From positions 62,001 to 126,000 of the forward strand of contig MKUZ01000022.1 in NCBI GenBank assembly GCA_001899065.1: a stretch of 64,000 nt of DNA, written 5' to 3'. The translations under genes were made by a program, and so were the position numbers. The stretch's first letter is position 1, and each line of letters starts with the position of its first letter. The notes under the pieces were generated by a model that was given only the letters and a program-made list of their open reading frames with translations, had not been told where the DNA came from and did not search any database. Source of the stretch: Devosia sp. 66-22 (GTDB lineage Bacteria > Pseudomonadota > Alphaproteobacteria > Rhizobiales > Devosiaceae). Below are positions 8,979-17,994 of the stretch, piece by piece.

Positions 8979-9529
8979 TCCGCCACCGGCGGCAGCACCG
9001 AGCTCTCGGTCAGGCGCTCGCCCTTGAGCGTCATCGGCAGGCCCGCGACGACGAAATGCACGTCGGTGCAGATCTGCGCCAGCCGCTGATGCGTCGCGCC
9101 TGCGAGATCGCGGAAGGTGCGGGCCAGCGGGTTGTCGGGCACGATCCCGAGCCCGACCTCATTGGACACGAGGATGACGCGGCTCGTCTCGATCGTGGGG
9201 AGCGCCGTCGCCAGTTCCTCGACCGCACGGGCCACGTCGTGGTTGGTACCCAGAAGATTGGTGATCCACAGCGTCAGGCAGTCGACGAGGATCACGTCAT
9301 GCGACTTCGCCGCGGCCTTCAATGCCGTAGTGAGCGCGATCGGCTCCTCCAGCGTCGCGAACCGCTTGTGGCGCTGCTGCTGGTGCAGCTTCACCCGTTC
9401 ACGCATTTCGGCGTCGAGCGCCTGCGCCGTCGCCAGATAGAGCGGCTGTTCGCCGGCACGCATCGCCAGCCGTTCCGCAAAGCCTGTTTTGCCCGAGCGC
9501 GCACCGCCCAGAACCAGCACATGTCCCAT
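8975..9529 (-). CDS. cobU: CobU/CobP, adenosylcobinamide kinase / GTP guanylyltransferase
   Basis: 184 residues. It phosphorylates adenosylcobinamide and transfers GMP to give AdoCbi-GDP for lower-ligand assembly. Motifs: P-loop VLGGARSGKTGFAERLA, the HQQQRHKRF stretch around the guanylylated His, LVDCLTLWITNLL and VSNEVGLGIVPDNPLARTFRDLAG. The ATG at 9529 has GGAGGAG four bases upstream. A second in-frame ATG at 9637, also with AAGGAG just upstream, would add 36 residues that resemble nothing in the family. The 9529 start is preferred. The gene faces and overlaps cbiB by four bases. Confidence 0.93.
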   Translation of the reverse strand: MGHVLVLGGARSGKTGFAERLAMRAGEQPLYLATAQALDAEMRERVKLHQQQRHKRFATLEEPIALTTALKAAAKSHDVILVDCLTLWITNLLGTNHDVARAVEELATALPTIETSRVILVSNEVGLGIVPDNPLARTFRDLAGATHQRLAQICTDVHFVVAGLPMTLKGERLTESSVLPPVAD

Positions 9530-9706
9530 GGAGCTCCTCCGCCTGAAGCGTCCGACTCGACCAAACGCGAGCGGGCAGAGATTGGTCGCATGGCCCCTAT
9601 GCGGCAAGCCCGGATGCAGGCCGGAAATGGCTTGCATATTCTCCTTTCGTCTAAGGGGCGATCGCATTATGGTCCGCCCGCGCCGGAGGGGGCGTGACGA
9701 CCAACT
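9530..9706. other. Divergent intergenic region between cobU and the sugar kinase
   Basis: These 177 bases separate two divergent genes. I looked for a cobalamin riboswitch (the B12 box and its conserved upstream core) on the cobU strand and found no convincing match. An AAGGAG followed by ATG (9637) on the minus strand could start an N-terminally extended cobU or a short leader peptide. No good sigma-70-type promoter was read on either strand. Confidence 0.4.
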
Positions 9707-10654
9707 TTGGGGCCGGAATTGACCCGATATTACCTTGGCGTAGATGGTGGTGGCACCAACTGCCGGATTCGCCTCGCCGACGAAAACCTCCGGACATTGG
9801 GCGAAGGCCGTGGCGGCCCGTCCAATTTGCAGCTTCAGAATGCCGATCCTGCCTATGCCTCGATCCTCGAGGGCACCAGGGCCGCCTTCGCCGCCGCCGG
9901 TCTCACCGACGCCGACTACGCCAACACGCACGCGTGTTTCTGCATGGCCGGCGGACGTTCGGTGATCGACCGCGACGCCTTCGCCAAGCGCCCGTGGAAA
10001 TTCGCCAATGTGCGCGTCTATGACGACATCGACGCCGCCCATGCTGGCGCCCTGGGCGGCGAGGAAGGCGCGGTGATCATCGCCGGCACCGGCTCGGCCG
10101 CGCTCGCCATCGTCGATGGTCAGCGCCACCAGGCCGGCGGCTGGGGCTTTTACGTCGGCGACCAGATGTCGGGCGCGATCCTCGGCCGCGAGCTGATCCG
10201 CCGCGCTGTCGAGGCGACGGACGGACTGGTGTCGGGCTCGCCCCTCACCGAGGCCGTGGTTCAGGCGCTCGGCGGCACCCTCGATGATGTGATGGAGTGG
10301 TCCTTCCCCAAGGCCACCGACAGCGTCGCCTACAAGGACTACCGCGGTGAGGAGGTCGCTGTCAGCGTCGGGCCGACGCCCAAGGCCTATGGCGATTTCT
10401 CGCGTATGATCTTCGAGTACTACGAAAAGGGCGACGCCGTGGCGCGCGAGCTCATCGACCTCGAACTCGGCTATGTCGACAACTATGTGCGCTGGTTCAA
10501 GCTGCGTGGCGCGACCCGCATGGCCGCCACGGGCGGCGTCGGCGAGCGTCTCTATCCCATCCTCGTTGATCGCTACGGCGACTTCATCGTCAGGCCGCTC
10601 GGCGACAACCTCTCGGGCGCGGTCATTCTCGCACATCAGAACTTCGCCGCATGA
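9707..10654 (+). CDS. BadF/BadG-type sugar kinase (N-acetylglucosamine or glucosamine kinase-like)
   Basis: 315 residues if the TTG at 9707 is used; a TTG at 9719 would give 311. No ATG is possible before the conserved start of the fold. The phosphate-1 motif YYLGVDGGGTNCRIRLAD, GGPSN, the phosphate-2 region VIIAGTGSAALAIVDG and the C-terminal ATGGVGERLYPILVDRY identify the BadF/BadG/BcrA/BcrD ATPase fold used by N-acetylglucosamine and glucosamine kinases. It overlaps the first possible zwf start as ATGA (10651), so it likely phosphorylates a hexose or amino sugar for the enzymes that follow. The exact substrate is not readable. Confidence 0.8.
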   Translation: MGPELTRYYLGVDGGGTNCRIRLADENLRTLGEGRGGPSNLQLQNADPAYASILEGTRAAFAAAGLTDADYANTHACFCMAGGRSVIDRDAFAKRPWKFANVRVYDDIDAAHAGALGGEEGAVIIAGTGSAALAIVDGQRHQAGGWGFYVGDQMSGAILGRELIRRAVEATDGLVSGSPLTEAVVQALGGTLDDVMEWSFPKATDSVAYKDYRGEEVAVSVGPTPKAYGDFSRMIFEYYEKGDAVARELIDLELGYVDNYVRWFKLRGATRMAATGGVGERLYPILVDRYGDFIVRPLGDNLSGAVILAHQNFAA

Positions 10655-10680
10655 ACTACATCGAACGGAGACATAAGAGC

Positions 10681-12159
10681 GTGTCCAGCCGCATCATCCC
10701 GGTCCAGCCCTTCGACTACGTCGTCTTCGGCGCCACCGGCGACCTGACCAAGCGCAAGCTGATCCCGGCGCTCTACCATCGGTTCAAGGACGGCCAGTTC
10801 GACGAACAGAGCCGCATCATCGGCGTGTCGCGCACCAAGCTGACCGATGCCGAGTTTCAGCAGGCGGCGCGCGACTCGATCGCCCAGTTCGTCGAGAAGG
10901 ACTACCAGGACGACAAGGTGATCGACCGCTTCGTGTCGACCTTCTCCTACGTCGCCAACGACGTGACCGACCCGGCCAAATGGGGCGACCTGTCCGCCAA
11001 TCTGCGTGACGATCCCAAGATCGTGCGCGCCTTCTATCTCGCCATCGCGCCCGACCTGTTCGGACCGACTTGCGAGTACATTCAGAAGCAGGGCTACTAC
11101 CGCCGCGACGCGCGCGTGGTGATCGAAAAGCCGCTGGGCCACGACCTGCAGTCGTCGATCGAGATCAATGGCGAGGTCAGCAAGATCTTCGCCGAAGATC
11201 AGGTCTACCGCATCGACCATTATCTGGGGAAGGAGACGGTCCAGAACCTCCTCGCCCTGCGCTTTGCCAATATCCTGTTCGAGCCCGTATGGAACTCGGC
11301 CCATATCGACCACGTGCAGATCACGGTGGCCGAGTCGGTCGGCGCCGGCACGCGTGGCTACTACGACGAGAGCGGCGCGCTGCGCGACATGGTGCAGAAC
11401 CACATGCTGCAGCTCCTCTGCCTGGTGGCGATGGAGCCGCCGGCGTCCGACGCCGCCAATGCGCTGCGCGACGAAAAGCTCAAGGTGCTGCGCTCGCTCA
11501 AGCCGATCGCCAATGGCGATGTGGGCAAGATGACCGTGCGCGGCCAGTACCGTAATGGCTCGGTCGACGGCCAGGTCGTGCCCAGCTACCAGGACGAGCT
11601 GCCCGACGACCGCAAGGGCTCGCGCATGGAGACGTTCGTCGCGCTCAAGGCCGAGATCGAGAACTGGCGCTGGGCGGGAGTGCCGTTCTATTTCCGCACC
11701 GGCAAGCGCCTCGCGAGCCGCGCCTCCGAGATCGTCATCCAGTTCCGCAACATCCCGCACTCGATGTTCGACCACGCCGAAGGCGCGCCGCGCCCCAACC
11801 GGCTGATCATCCGCATCCAGCCCGACGAGGGCGTGAAGCTGCTGATGATGATCAAGGACCCAGGTCCGGGCGGCATGCGCCTGCGCGAGGAGCCGCTGAA
11901 CCTGAGCTTTGCGGCCACCTTCCAGGAGCGTACGCCCGAGGCCTATGAGCGCCTGCTGCTCGATGTGATCCGCGGCAGCCAGACCCTGTTCATGCGCCGC
12001 GACGAGCTCGAAGCGGCCTGGATGTGGATCGACCCGATCCGCCGCGCCTGGGATGCGGCCACCGACCAGCCGCATCTTTATCATGCCGGCACCTGGGGCC
12101 CGTCGGCCGCGGTGGCGCTGATCGAGCGCGATGGCCGCACTTGGCATGAGGAAAACTGA
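10681..12159 (+). CDS. zwf: Glucose-6-phosphate 1-dehydrogenase
   Basis: 492 residues from the GTG at 10681. That start gives the usual SSRIIPVQPFDYVVFGATGDL N-terminus in shortened form and has CGGAG ten bases upstream. An ATG at 10651 overlaps the kinase stop and would add ten residues. It oxidises glucose 6-phosphate to 6-phosphogluconolactone. Visible features are the nucleotide-binding FGATGDLTKRKLIPALYHR, VIEKPLGHD, and the catalytic-His motif YRIDHYLGKE (His about 180). The pgl gene starts on the base after its stop, so the two are coupled. Confidence 0.95.
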   Translation: MSSRIIPVQPFDYVVFGATGDLTKRKLIPALYHRFKDGQFDEQSRIIGVSRTKLTDAEFQQAARDSIAQFVEKDYQDDKVIDRFVSTFSYVANDVTDPAKWGDLSANLRDDPKIVRAFYLAIAPDLFGPTCEYIQKQGYYRRDARVVIEKPLGHDLQSSIEINGEVSKIFAEDQVYRIDHYLGKETVQNLLALRFANILFEPVWNSAHIDHVQITVAESVGAGTRGYYDESGALRDMVQNHMLQLLCLVAMEPPASDAANALRDEKLKVLRSLKPIANGDVGKMTVRGQYRNGSVDGQVVPSYQDELPDDRKGSRMETFVALKAEIENWRWAGVPFYFRTGKRLASRASEIVIQFRNIPHSMFDHAEGAPRPNRLIIRIQPDEGVKLLMMIKDPGPGGMRLREEPLNLSFAATFQERTPEAYERLLLDVIRGSQTLFMRRDELEAAWMWIDPIRRAWDAATDQPHLYHAGTWGPSAAVALIERDGRTWHEEN

Positions 12160-12849
12160 GTGAGGCCGGCGCGCCGCGACTTCCGCGACAAGCAGCAACT
12201 GGCCGAGGCGCTCGCCGGGGCCGTGGCCGGCAATCTCAAGGCCGGGATCAAGTCCCGCGGCGCGGCATCGCTCGCCGTCTCCGGCGGTTCGACGCCGGCG
12301 CGTTTCTTCAAGGCGCTGAGTGAGCGCGCCGACGTGCCCTGGGACAAGGTCACGGTGACCTTGGTCGATGAACGCTGGGTCGATGAGACCTCGGATCGCT
12401 CCAATGGCCGGCTGGTCAAGGCGAACCTGCTGCAGGGCAGGGCGGCCGTGGCGCGCTTCGTGCCGCTCTACCAGGGCGGCACCGAACCCGACGCTTATGC
12501 GGCGTGCGCAGCCCAGCGCGACGTGCCGCAGCCGTTCGATGCGGTGATCCTGGGCATGGGCAATGACGGACATACGGCGAGCTTCTTTCCCGGAGGGGAT
12601 ACGCTGGCCGAGGCGCTGACGGCTGAGGGGCCGGTGGTCGCCATCAGGGCGCCGGGGGCAGGCGAACCACGCGTCACGCTGACGCTCAGGGTGCTGCTCG
12701 CCGCGAGGGCGCTCTATCTGCATATCGAGGGGGGAGAGAAGGTCGAAACGCTCGGCAAGGCTGAGGCAGAAGGTCCCGTAGAGGACATGCCCGTGCGTGC
12801 TATCCTGCGCCAGACCCAAACGCCGCTGACCATCTACTGGTGCCCCTGA
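12160..12849 (+). CDS. pgl: 6-phosphogluconolactonase
   Basis: 229 residues from a GTG that follows the zwf TGA with no gap. It hydrolyses 6-phosphogluconolactone. LAVSGGSTPARFFKALS, VTLVDERWVDETSDRSN, DAVILGMGNDGHTASFFPG and the C-terminal PLTIYWCP are family motifs. The middle gene of a zwf-pgl-edd operon, a standard rhizobial arrangement. Edd follows after 18 bases. Confidence 0.93.
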   Translation: MRPARRDFRDKQQLAEALAGAVAGNLKAGIKSRGAASLAVSGGSTPARFFKALSERADVPWDKVTVTLVDERWVDETSDRSNGRLVKANLLQGRAAVARFVPLYQGGTEPDAYAACAAQRDVPQPFDAVILGMGNDGHTASFFPGGDTLAEALTAEGPVVAIRAPGAGEPRVTLTLRVLLAARALYLHIEGGEKVETLGKAEAEGPVEDMPVRAILRQTQTPLTIYWCP

Positions 12850-12867
12850 CCCGGGCAAGGAGCCCAA

Positions 12868-14682
12868 ATGTCTGTCCTCAAGGCTGTCCAGGACGTGACC
12901 GACCGTATCGCGGCACGCAGCGCCGATACGCGTCGCGACTATCTCAACCGGCTTGATGCCGCTCGGGCGAAGGGCGTCTATCGCGCGGCTCTGAGCTGCG
13001 GGAATCTGGCGCATGGCTTTGCCGCCTGCTCGCCCACCGACAAGGCGCGGCTCGCCGGCACCAAGGCGCTCAACCTTGGCATCGTCACCTCCTACAACGA
13101 CATGCTGAGCGCGCATCAGCCCTACGAGACCTATCCCGCCATCATCAAGGACGCGGTCCGCTCGATCGGCGCGACGGCACAGGTGGCGGGTGGTGTGCCG
13201 GCGATGTGCGACGGCGTCACGCAGGGCCAGCCGGGCATGGATCTGAGCCTGTTCAGCCGCGACGTGATCGCCATGGCGACGGCGATCGCGCTCAGCCACA
13301 ACATGTTCGACGCCGCGGTGTTCCTGGGGATCTGCGACAAGATCGTGCCGGGCCTCCTGATTGGGGCGCTGGCCTTTGGCCATCTGCCGGCGGTGTTCGT
13401 GCCGGCCGGGCCGATGCCCTCGGGCATTCCCAATGACGAGAAGGCGCGCGTCCGCCAGCTCTATTCGGAGGGCAAGGTCGGCCGCGCCGAGCTGCTCGAG
13501 AGCGAGGCCAAGTCCTATCACGCGCCGGGCACCTGCACCTTCTACGGCACCGCCAATTCCAACCAGATGCTGATGGAGATCATGGGTCTCCATCTGCCGG
13601 GCGCGAGCTTCGTCAATCCGGGCACGCCGCTGCGCGAGGCGCTGACGCGCGAAGCCGCGAAGCGGGCGCTGTCGCTCACCGCCGAGGGTAACGACTATAC
13701 GCCGGTCGGCCACGTCATCGACGAGAAGGCCATCGTCAACGGCCTCGTCGGCCTCCACGCGACCGGCGGCTCGACCAACCACACGCTGCATTTGATCGCC
13801 ATCGCCGCCGCGGCGGGGCTGCAGGTCACGTGGCAGGACATGGCCGATCTCTCCGAGGTCGTGCCGCTGCTGGCGCGCGTCTATCCCAACGGCGTCGCCG
13901 ACGTGAACCACTTCCACTCGGCGGGTGGAATGGGATTCCTGATCCGCGAGCTGCTCGCCAGCGGTCATCTGCACGAGGACGTCAAGACAGTGTTCGGGAG
14001 CGGGCTGTCGAACTATGCCGCCGAAGCCCGGCTGATCGACGACAAGCTGACCTTTGAACCGGCACCGGCGGAGTCCGGCGATCCCAAGGTGCTGACCAAG
14101 GTGGCGACGGCTTTCTCTGCTTCGGGCGGGCTGAAGCTGCTGAGCGGCAATCTGGGCAGGTCGGTGATCAAGGTGAGCGCGGTCAAGCCGGAGCATCGGG
14201 TCGTCGAGGCGCCGGCGCGCGTCTTCCACAGTCAGCAGGGCCTGCAGGCGGCGTTCAAGGCGGGCGAGCTCAATCGCGACTTCATCGCGGTGGTGCGTTT
14301 TGCCGGCCCCAAGGCGGTCGGTATGCCGGAGCTGCACAATCTCACGCCGGCGCTGGGCGTGCTGCAGGGCCGTGGCTTCAAGGTGGCGCTGGTGACCGAC
14401 GGCCGCATGTCGGGCGCGTCGGGCAAGGTGCCGGCCGCCATCCACATGACACCCGAGGCCCTCGACGGCGGACCGATCAGCAAGCTGCGCGACGGCGACC
14501 TGCTGCGCCTCGATGCCGAGGCCGGTACGCTGACCTTCCTTGGCGACGAGCGCGAGCTGATGAGCCGGACGCCGGCCACCGAGGATCTGCGCGGCGAGCA
14601 TTTCGGCATGGGCCGCGAGCTCTTCGCCGGCTTCCGCGCCCTGGTGGGCGCCGCCGATCGTGGCGCCAGCGTGTTCGCCTAA
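12868..14682 (+). CDS. edd: Phosphogluconate dehydratase
   Basis: 604 residues with AAGGAG seven bases before the ATG. It dehydrates 6-phosphogluconate to KDPG, the committed step of the Entner-Doudoroff pathway, and is an iron-sulfur enzyme of the IlvD/Edd family. Motifs: [41 protein letters not shown] in segments, [14 protein letters not shown] with a likely cluster cysteine, and [18 protein letters not shown]. The KDPG aldolase gene eda is not next to it. About 500 bases without a gene follow. Confidence 0.96.
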   Translation: MSVLKAVQDVTDRIAARSADTRRDYLNRLDAARAKGVYRAALSCGNLAHGFAACSPTDKARLAGTKALNLGIVTSYNDMLSAHQPYETYPAIIKDAVRSIGATAQVAGGVPAMCDGVTQGQPGMDLSLFSRDVIAMATAIALSHNMFDAAVFLGICDKIVPGLLIGALAFGHLPAVFVPAGPMPSGIPNDEKARVRQLYSEGKVGRAELLESEAKSYHAPGTCTFYGTANSNQMLMEIMGLHLPGASFVNPGTPLREALTREAAKRALSLTAEGNDYTPVGHVIDEKAIVNGLVGLHATGGSTNHTLHLIAIAAAAGLQVTWQDMADLSEVVPLLARVYPNGVADVNHFHSAGGMGFLIRELLASGHLHEDVKTVFGSGLSNYAAEARLIDDKLTFEPAPAESGDPKVLTKVATAFSASGGLKLLSGNLGRSVIKVSAVKPEHRVVEAPARVFHSQQGLQAAFKAGELNRDFIAVVRFAGPKAVGMPELHNLTPALGVLQGRGFKVALVTDGRMSGASGKVPAAIHMTPEALDGGPISKLRDGDLLRLDAEAGTLTFLGDERELMSRTPATEDLRGEHFGMGRELFAGFRALVGAADRGASVFA

Positions 14683-14839
14683 AACGTCGCTCTATCGCGC
14701 AGCGCGAAGTTCCCGGTGACCGTGAGGTCCCGGTGCAGGGGAACCGCGGGGCAAACGACCCCGCGGGCGGAGCGCGCGGATAGCGCCTCCGAGAAAAGGG
14801 GAAAGCGCCGGAATTCCGGACGCCTCCGCGCACTCCGCC

Positions 14840-14937
14840 GGTGGGGCTGTCGGGCACGTGGCGTGAGCGCCGTGGGCATCGATGTGCCACGGCAGTCCGA
14901 CACGAACCCCAGGCTGCGCGACCGCAGCCCTCCCACC
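14840..14937. ncRNA. Possible structured RNA with a branched fold
   Basis: Four stems can form together: an outer stem (14840-14845 with 14932-14937), an inner stem (14848-14853 with 14897-14902) capped by a 7-base-pair hairpin (14869-14875 with 14887-14893), and a side hairpin GGCTGCG/CGCAGCC (14912-14918 with 14923-14929). The result is a three-way junction on either strand. A minus-strand promoter-like sequence lies just upstream at 14993-15021, which favours that strand. High GC makes chance stems common, so this is a candidate only. Confidence 0.3.
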
Positions 14938-14992
14938 CTCGTCACCCGCACCTCGTCAGTACGCGCGGGGATCGGTGACGACTGGGGGCACC

Positions 14993-15021
14993 ATACAATA
15001 GGTCGGAAGGACGTGCGTAAG
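14993..15021 (-). promoter_or_regulatory. Candidate promoter reading into the hairpin region
   Basis: On the minus strand CTTACG (15021-15016) is separated by 17 bases from TTGTAT (14998-14993). Both resemble sigma-70-type elements, and no protein-coding gene starts downstream on this strand. If real it would transcribe the hairpin-rich segment toward the edd 3' end. Confidence 0.3.
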
Positions 15022-15179
15022 TTGGCTCGAAATCGGGGGCAAAGGCCCGGGAATGCTGGGCACTCCGCGAGTCAAACTGATGTGGTTTTCCACAAGGATT
15101 GCCCCTCCTCGGATGACGCTTGGGGTGGGCGGCGCCGGTGAGGCCTGGCGCCAGCGTGGGCGCCTGTCGCGGGTCTCGC

Positions 15180-17906
15180 TCACGCGACGGCGGCTGTTTC
15201 CGGGCCGCTGGCCAGCTCGAGCAGAGCGGCCGCGCTCATCGGGCGGCCGAAGTGGAAACCCTGGCCGATGGTGCAGCCGGCAGCGCGGAGGAGGTCGACC
15301 TGGGCGGCGGTCTCGATGCCTTCGGCGACGGTGGTCTTGCCCAGGGCGTGGCTGAGGCCGAGGACGGAGGTGACGATGGCGATCGACTCGGGATCGCCGG
15401 GCAGCTCACGAACGAAGCGCTGGTCGATCTTGATCTTGTCGATGGGCAATTGACCCAGATAGCCCAGCGAGGAATAGCCGGTACCGAAATCGTCGAGCGC
15501 GATGCCGATGCCCATGGCGCGGATCATCTCGAGCGTGCGGGTCACCTGCGTCGCGTTGCGCACGAACACGCCCTCGGTGATCTCGATGTCGAGGCGGCGC
15601 GGATCGAGGCCGGCGCGCTGGAGCGCCGTTTCGATCGTCTCGGCGACGTCGGAGAGTTCGAACTGCACCGGCGACACATTGACCGCGAGGCGGATATGTT
15701 CTGGCCATGTCGCGGCTTCGCGGCAGGCGGCCTCGAGCACCCAGGCGCCGAGCTCGACGATAAGGCCGGTTTCCTCGGCCGCCGCGACGAAGTCGGCGGG
15801 CGACACGATGCCAAGCGTTGGGTCGTTCCAGCGGCTCAGCGCCTCCGCGCCGATCAGGCGGCCGGTCCCCAGCTCGATCTGCGGCTGGTAGACCAGCGTG
15901 AGCTGCTGATGGTGCAGGGCCCCGCGCAGTGCCGCGTCCATCTGCTGGCTGGCCTGCAGCCGGTTGTCCATGCCCGGCTCGTAGAGGCGCACAACGCTGC
16001 CCACGCTCTCCTTGGCCGCCGAGAGCGCCATGTCGGCGTGGATGAGCATCGTCTCGGCGTCACTGCCCGAGACCAGCGACGTGGTGGCGCCGGCGCTGGC
16101 GGCGACGACCGCGCTGTGGCCGCCGTCGAGCTGATAGGGAAAGCTCAGCCATTCGGCGATGCTCTCGGCGAAACCGGCAAGACGCTCGCCGTCCATGGCT
16201 GGCGCGAGCAGCGCGAAATTGTCGCCGCCCAGCCGCGCCACGGCGTCCGGACCCATATTGCGCAGGCGCGACACGACCAGCCGCAGCAGCACGTCGCCCT
16301 GGTTGTGGCCGAGTGTGTCGTTGATGGCGCGGAAGCGGCGGAGGTCGAGCATCACCAGCGCCAGTGCTTGGCCGGCGCTGAGGCGCGCCTGCGCTTCCTC
16401 GATCAGGGCAGAACGCGTCAGCGCGCCCGTGACGGGGTCGTGGCGGCTGAGATAGAGCAGCCGGTCCTCGGCGGCGCGGCGCTCGGTGATGTCGCGGAAG
16501 CTGAGACTGACGACGTCGCGGGTCGCTCCATCGATCTCGACGCTGGACGGTGTCGCTGCGTATTCGAGCTGGCGGGGCCCGGCGGCGGTCTCGATCGCCA
16601 CTTCGTGCACCGGCGCTACGGCGGCGCGCGCGAAGCTTTCGTCGACGACGCGGATGAGCCCCAGGGGAAGAACGGCGTTCGCCTCTTCGCCGATGAGCAC
16701 ATGGCCCAGGAGGCGCGCGGCGGACTGGCTGGCCGAGATGATGCGGCGGTCGTCACGCACGATCACCACGCCGTCGAAGCTGTCGGTGATGACGCGGTCG
16801 AGGACGACGCGCACGGCATCGCGCTCGCGCGCGGCGAGGCGATGCTGTTCGCCGCGGCGCCGCACTTCGTCGAGCAGGGCCGTGAGGAGGATCGCCGCGA
16901 GCCCGATATGGATGGCCGCTGTGTCGAACAGCAGCGCGACACGCGCCTGCAGCAAGGCTGCCGCAGCTTCGGTGCCTGCCGCCAGCGTGACGCAGGCGAT
17001 GGCGACGAGCCATAGCCGCCGGCCGCTGCGCAGCCAGGCCCCGATGCCGATGAGAAGAGCGATCGCGGCCAGTTCGGGCCAGAGGCCGGCGCCTACGAGC
17101 GCCCGGCCCTGCAGCAGCGTTTCGGTGGCGACGATCTGGAGCAAGGCGCCGGGCAGGATGCCGTGGCGGGGCACCACGAAGAAGTCGCGCAGCTCCACCG
17201 CCGAGGCGCCGATCACCACGTCGCGTCCCGCAACGGCGGCGGCCGGCACGCGGCCCGCGAGCAGGTCGGCCGCGCTGAGGCGCGGCACGCTCGCCGGATC
17301 GATCGCATAGTCGATGCCGAACTGACCTTGCGCATTGGGCGCGATGTCGCCGAACACCGCCGCGATGGAGGGCACCCAGCGTCCGCCCAGCCACATGCCC
17401 AGGGGATAGGAGCGGACGATGCCGTCGGCATCGAGATTGACATTGACCGACACCGGATCGGCATGCTGCGCAAAGCGCGGCAGCGGCATGTTGACCGCCG
17501 GCGCGGTGACGCCGACCTGCTGCTGCTGGAAGGCGGCGAGCAGGGCATAGCCGCCGGCATCGGCGAGGGCGCGCTCGAAGGCGGCGTCACCCGCCGCGTC
17601 GGAAGCCACGGCGAAGTCGACGTCGAATGCCACGCGGCCGGCGCCGAGCGCCATCAGCGCGTCGAGCAGCCGCGCATGCACGCTGCGCGGCCATGGCCAC
17701 ACGCCCACGCTCGCAAGACTTGCCGTGTCGATATCGACGAAGACGATGGCGCCGCTGGCGGTCGCCGGCGCGAGCCCGTAGCGCGGGCCGCGCAGCGCAT
17801 TGTCGAGCGGCGCGAACAGCCCCAGCAGCACAGCCGCCACCAGCAGCAGGCCGCCAAAGGCAACCTGCAGCACCGGCAGCCGGAGGATTTGCAGCACTCG
17901 ACCCAA
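15180..17906 (-). CDS. CHASE2-PAS-GGDEF-EAL cyclic-di-GMP signalling protein
   Basis: 908 residues from a TTG at 17906 (GTG at 17897 is possible). A membrane anchor lies at about 15-35, an extracytoplasmic CHASE2 sensor at about 40-265, three membrane spans at about 275-345, and a PAS-like segment at about 365-475. A GGDEF domain with the degenerate motif GGDNF (560-564) follows, then an EAL domain (GAEALSRW at 687-694, DDFGTGYSSLGYL, KIKIDQRFV). The EAL core looks intact, so phosphodiesterase activity is likely; loss of the glutamate in GGDEF suggests a weak or inactive cyclase, perhaps regulatory. It stands alone with no partner gene. Confidence 0.9.
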   Translation of the reverse strand: MGRVLQILRLPVLQVAFGGLLLVAAVLLGLFAPLDNALRGPRYGLAPATASGAIVFVDIDTASLASVGVWPWPRSVHARLLDALMALGAGRVAFDVDFAVASDAAGDAAFERALADAGGYALLAAFQQQQVGVTAPAVNMPLPRFAQHADPVSVNVNLDADGIVRSYPLGMWLGGRWVPSIAAVFGDIAPNAQGQFGIDYAIDPASVPRLSAADLLAGRVPAAAVAGRDVVIGASAVELRDFFVVPRHGILPGALLQIVATETLLQGRALVGAGLWPELAAIALLIGIGAWLRSGRRLWLVAIACVTLAAGTEAAAALLQARVALLFDTAAIHIGLAAILLTALLDEVRRRGEQHRLAARERDAVRVVLDRVITDSFDGVVIVRDDRRIISASQSAARLLGHVLIGEEANAVLPLGLIRVVDESFARAAVAPVHEVAIETAAGPRQLEYAATPSSVEIDGATRDVVSLSFRDITERRAAEDRLLYLSRHDPVTGALTRSALIEEAQARLSAGQALALVMLDLRRFRAINDTLGHNQGDVLLRLVVSRLRNMGPDAVARLGGDNFALLAPAMDGERLAGFAESIAEWLSFPYQLDGGHSAVVAASAGATTSLVSGSDAETMLIHADMALSAAKESVGSVVRLYEPGMDNRLQASQQMDAALRGALHHQQLTLVYQPQIELGTGRLIGAEALSRWNDPTLGIVSPADFVAAAEETGLIVELGAWVLEAACREAATWPEHIRLAVNVSPVQFELSDVAETIETALQRAGLDPRRLDIEITEGVFVRNATQVTRTLEMIRAMGIGIALDDFGTGYSSLGYLGQLPIDKIKIDQRFVRELPGDPESIAIVTSVLGLSHALGKTTVAEGIETAAQVDLLRAAGCTIGQGFHFGRPMSAAALLELASGPETAAVA

Positions 17907-17994
17907 GACACGCCCCGTCGGAACGCAGCTTGCCAGACGGGCCGCTAGGAAGCCTTAAGCCGCAGCCTTAACGGGTCGTTGACGCTGTGCCCGT

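Larger units (their letters stand above)
14683..15179. other. 497-base gene-free region rich in inverted repeats
   Basis: No reading frame here resembles a protein; it lies between the convergent edd and EAL-domain genes. It holds a perfect 8-base dyad with a 7-base loop (14744-14751 with 14759-14766) and a 12-base palindrome CCGGAATTCCGG (14808-14819). It also holds the nested hairpins described at 14840-14937 and a promoter-like pair on the minus strand at 14993-15021. None of the stems is followed by a T-run, so simple rho-independent termination is not evident. I could not match it to 6S RNA, RNase P RNA, tmRNA, SRP RNA or a known riboswitch. Confidence 0.6.

Noticed and set aside
9530-9706. 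Cobalamin riboswitch upstream of cobU
   Set aside because: Neither the B12 box nor the conserved core could be found on the cobU strand; the region also has room for only a short leader.
10636-14601. A 1321-codon open frame antisense to zwf, pgl and edd
   Set aside because: It mirrors the codon structure of three certain genes; in GC-rich DNA the antisense frame stays open because stops are rare there. No domain is visible in it.
14683-15179. 6S RNA, RNase P RNA, tmRNA or SRP RNA
   Set aside because: The conserved cores I know (for example GAGGAAAGTCC of RNase P, or the SRP GNAR loop context) are absent, and no tRNA-like end is seen.
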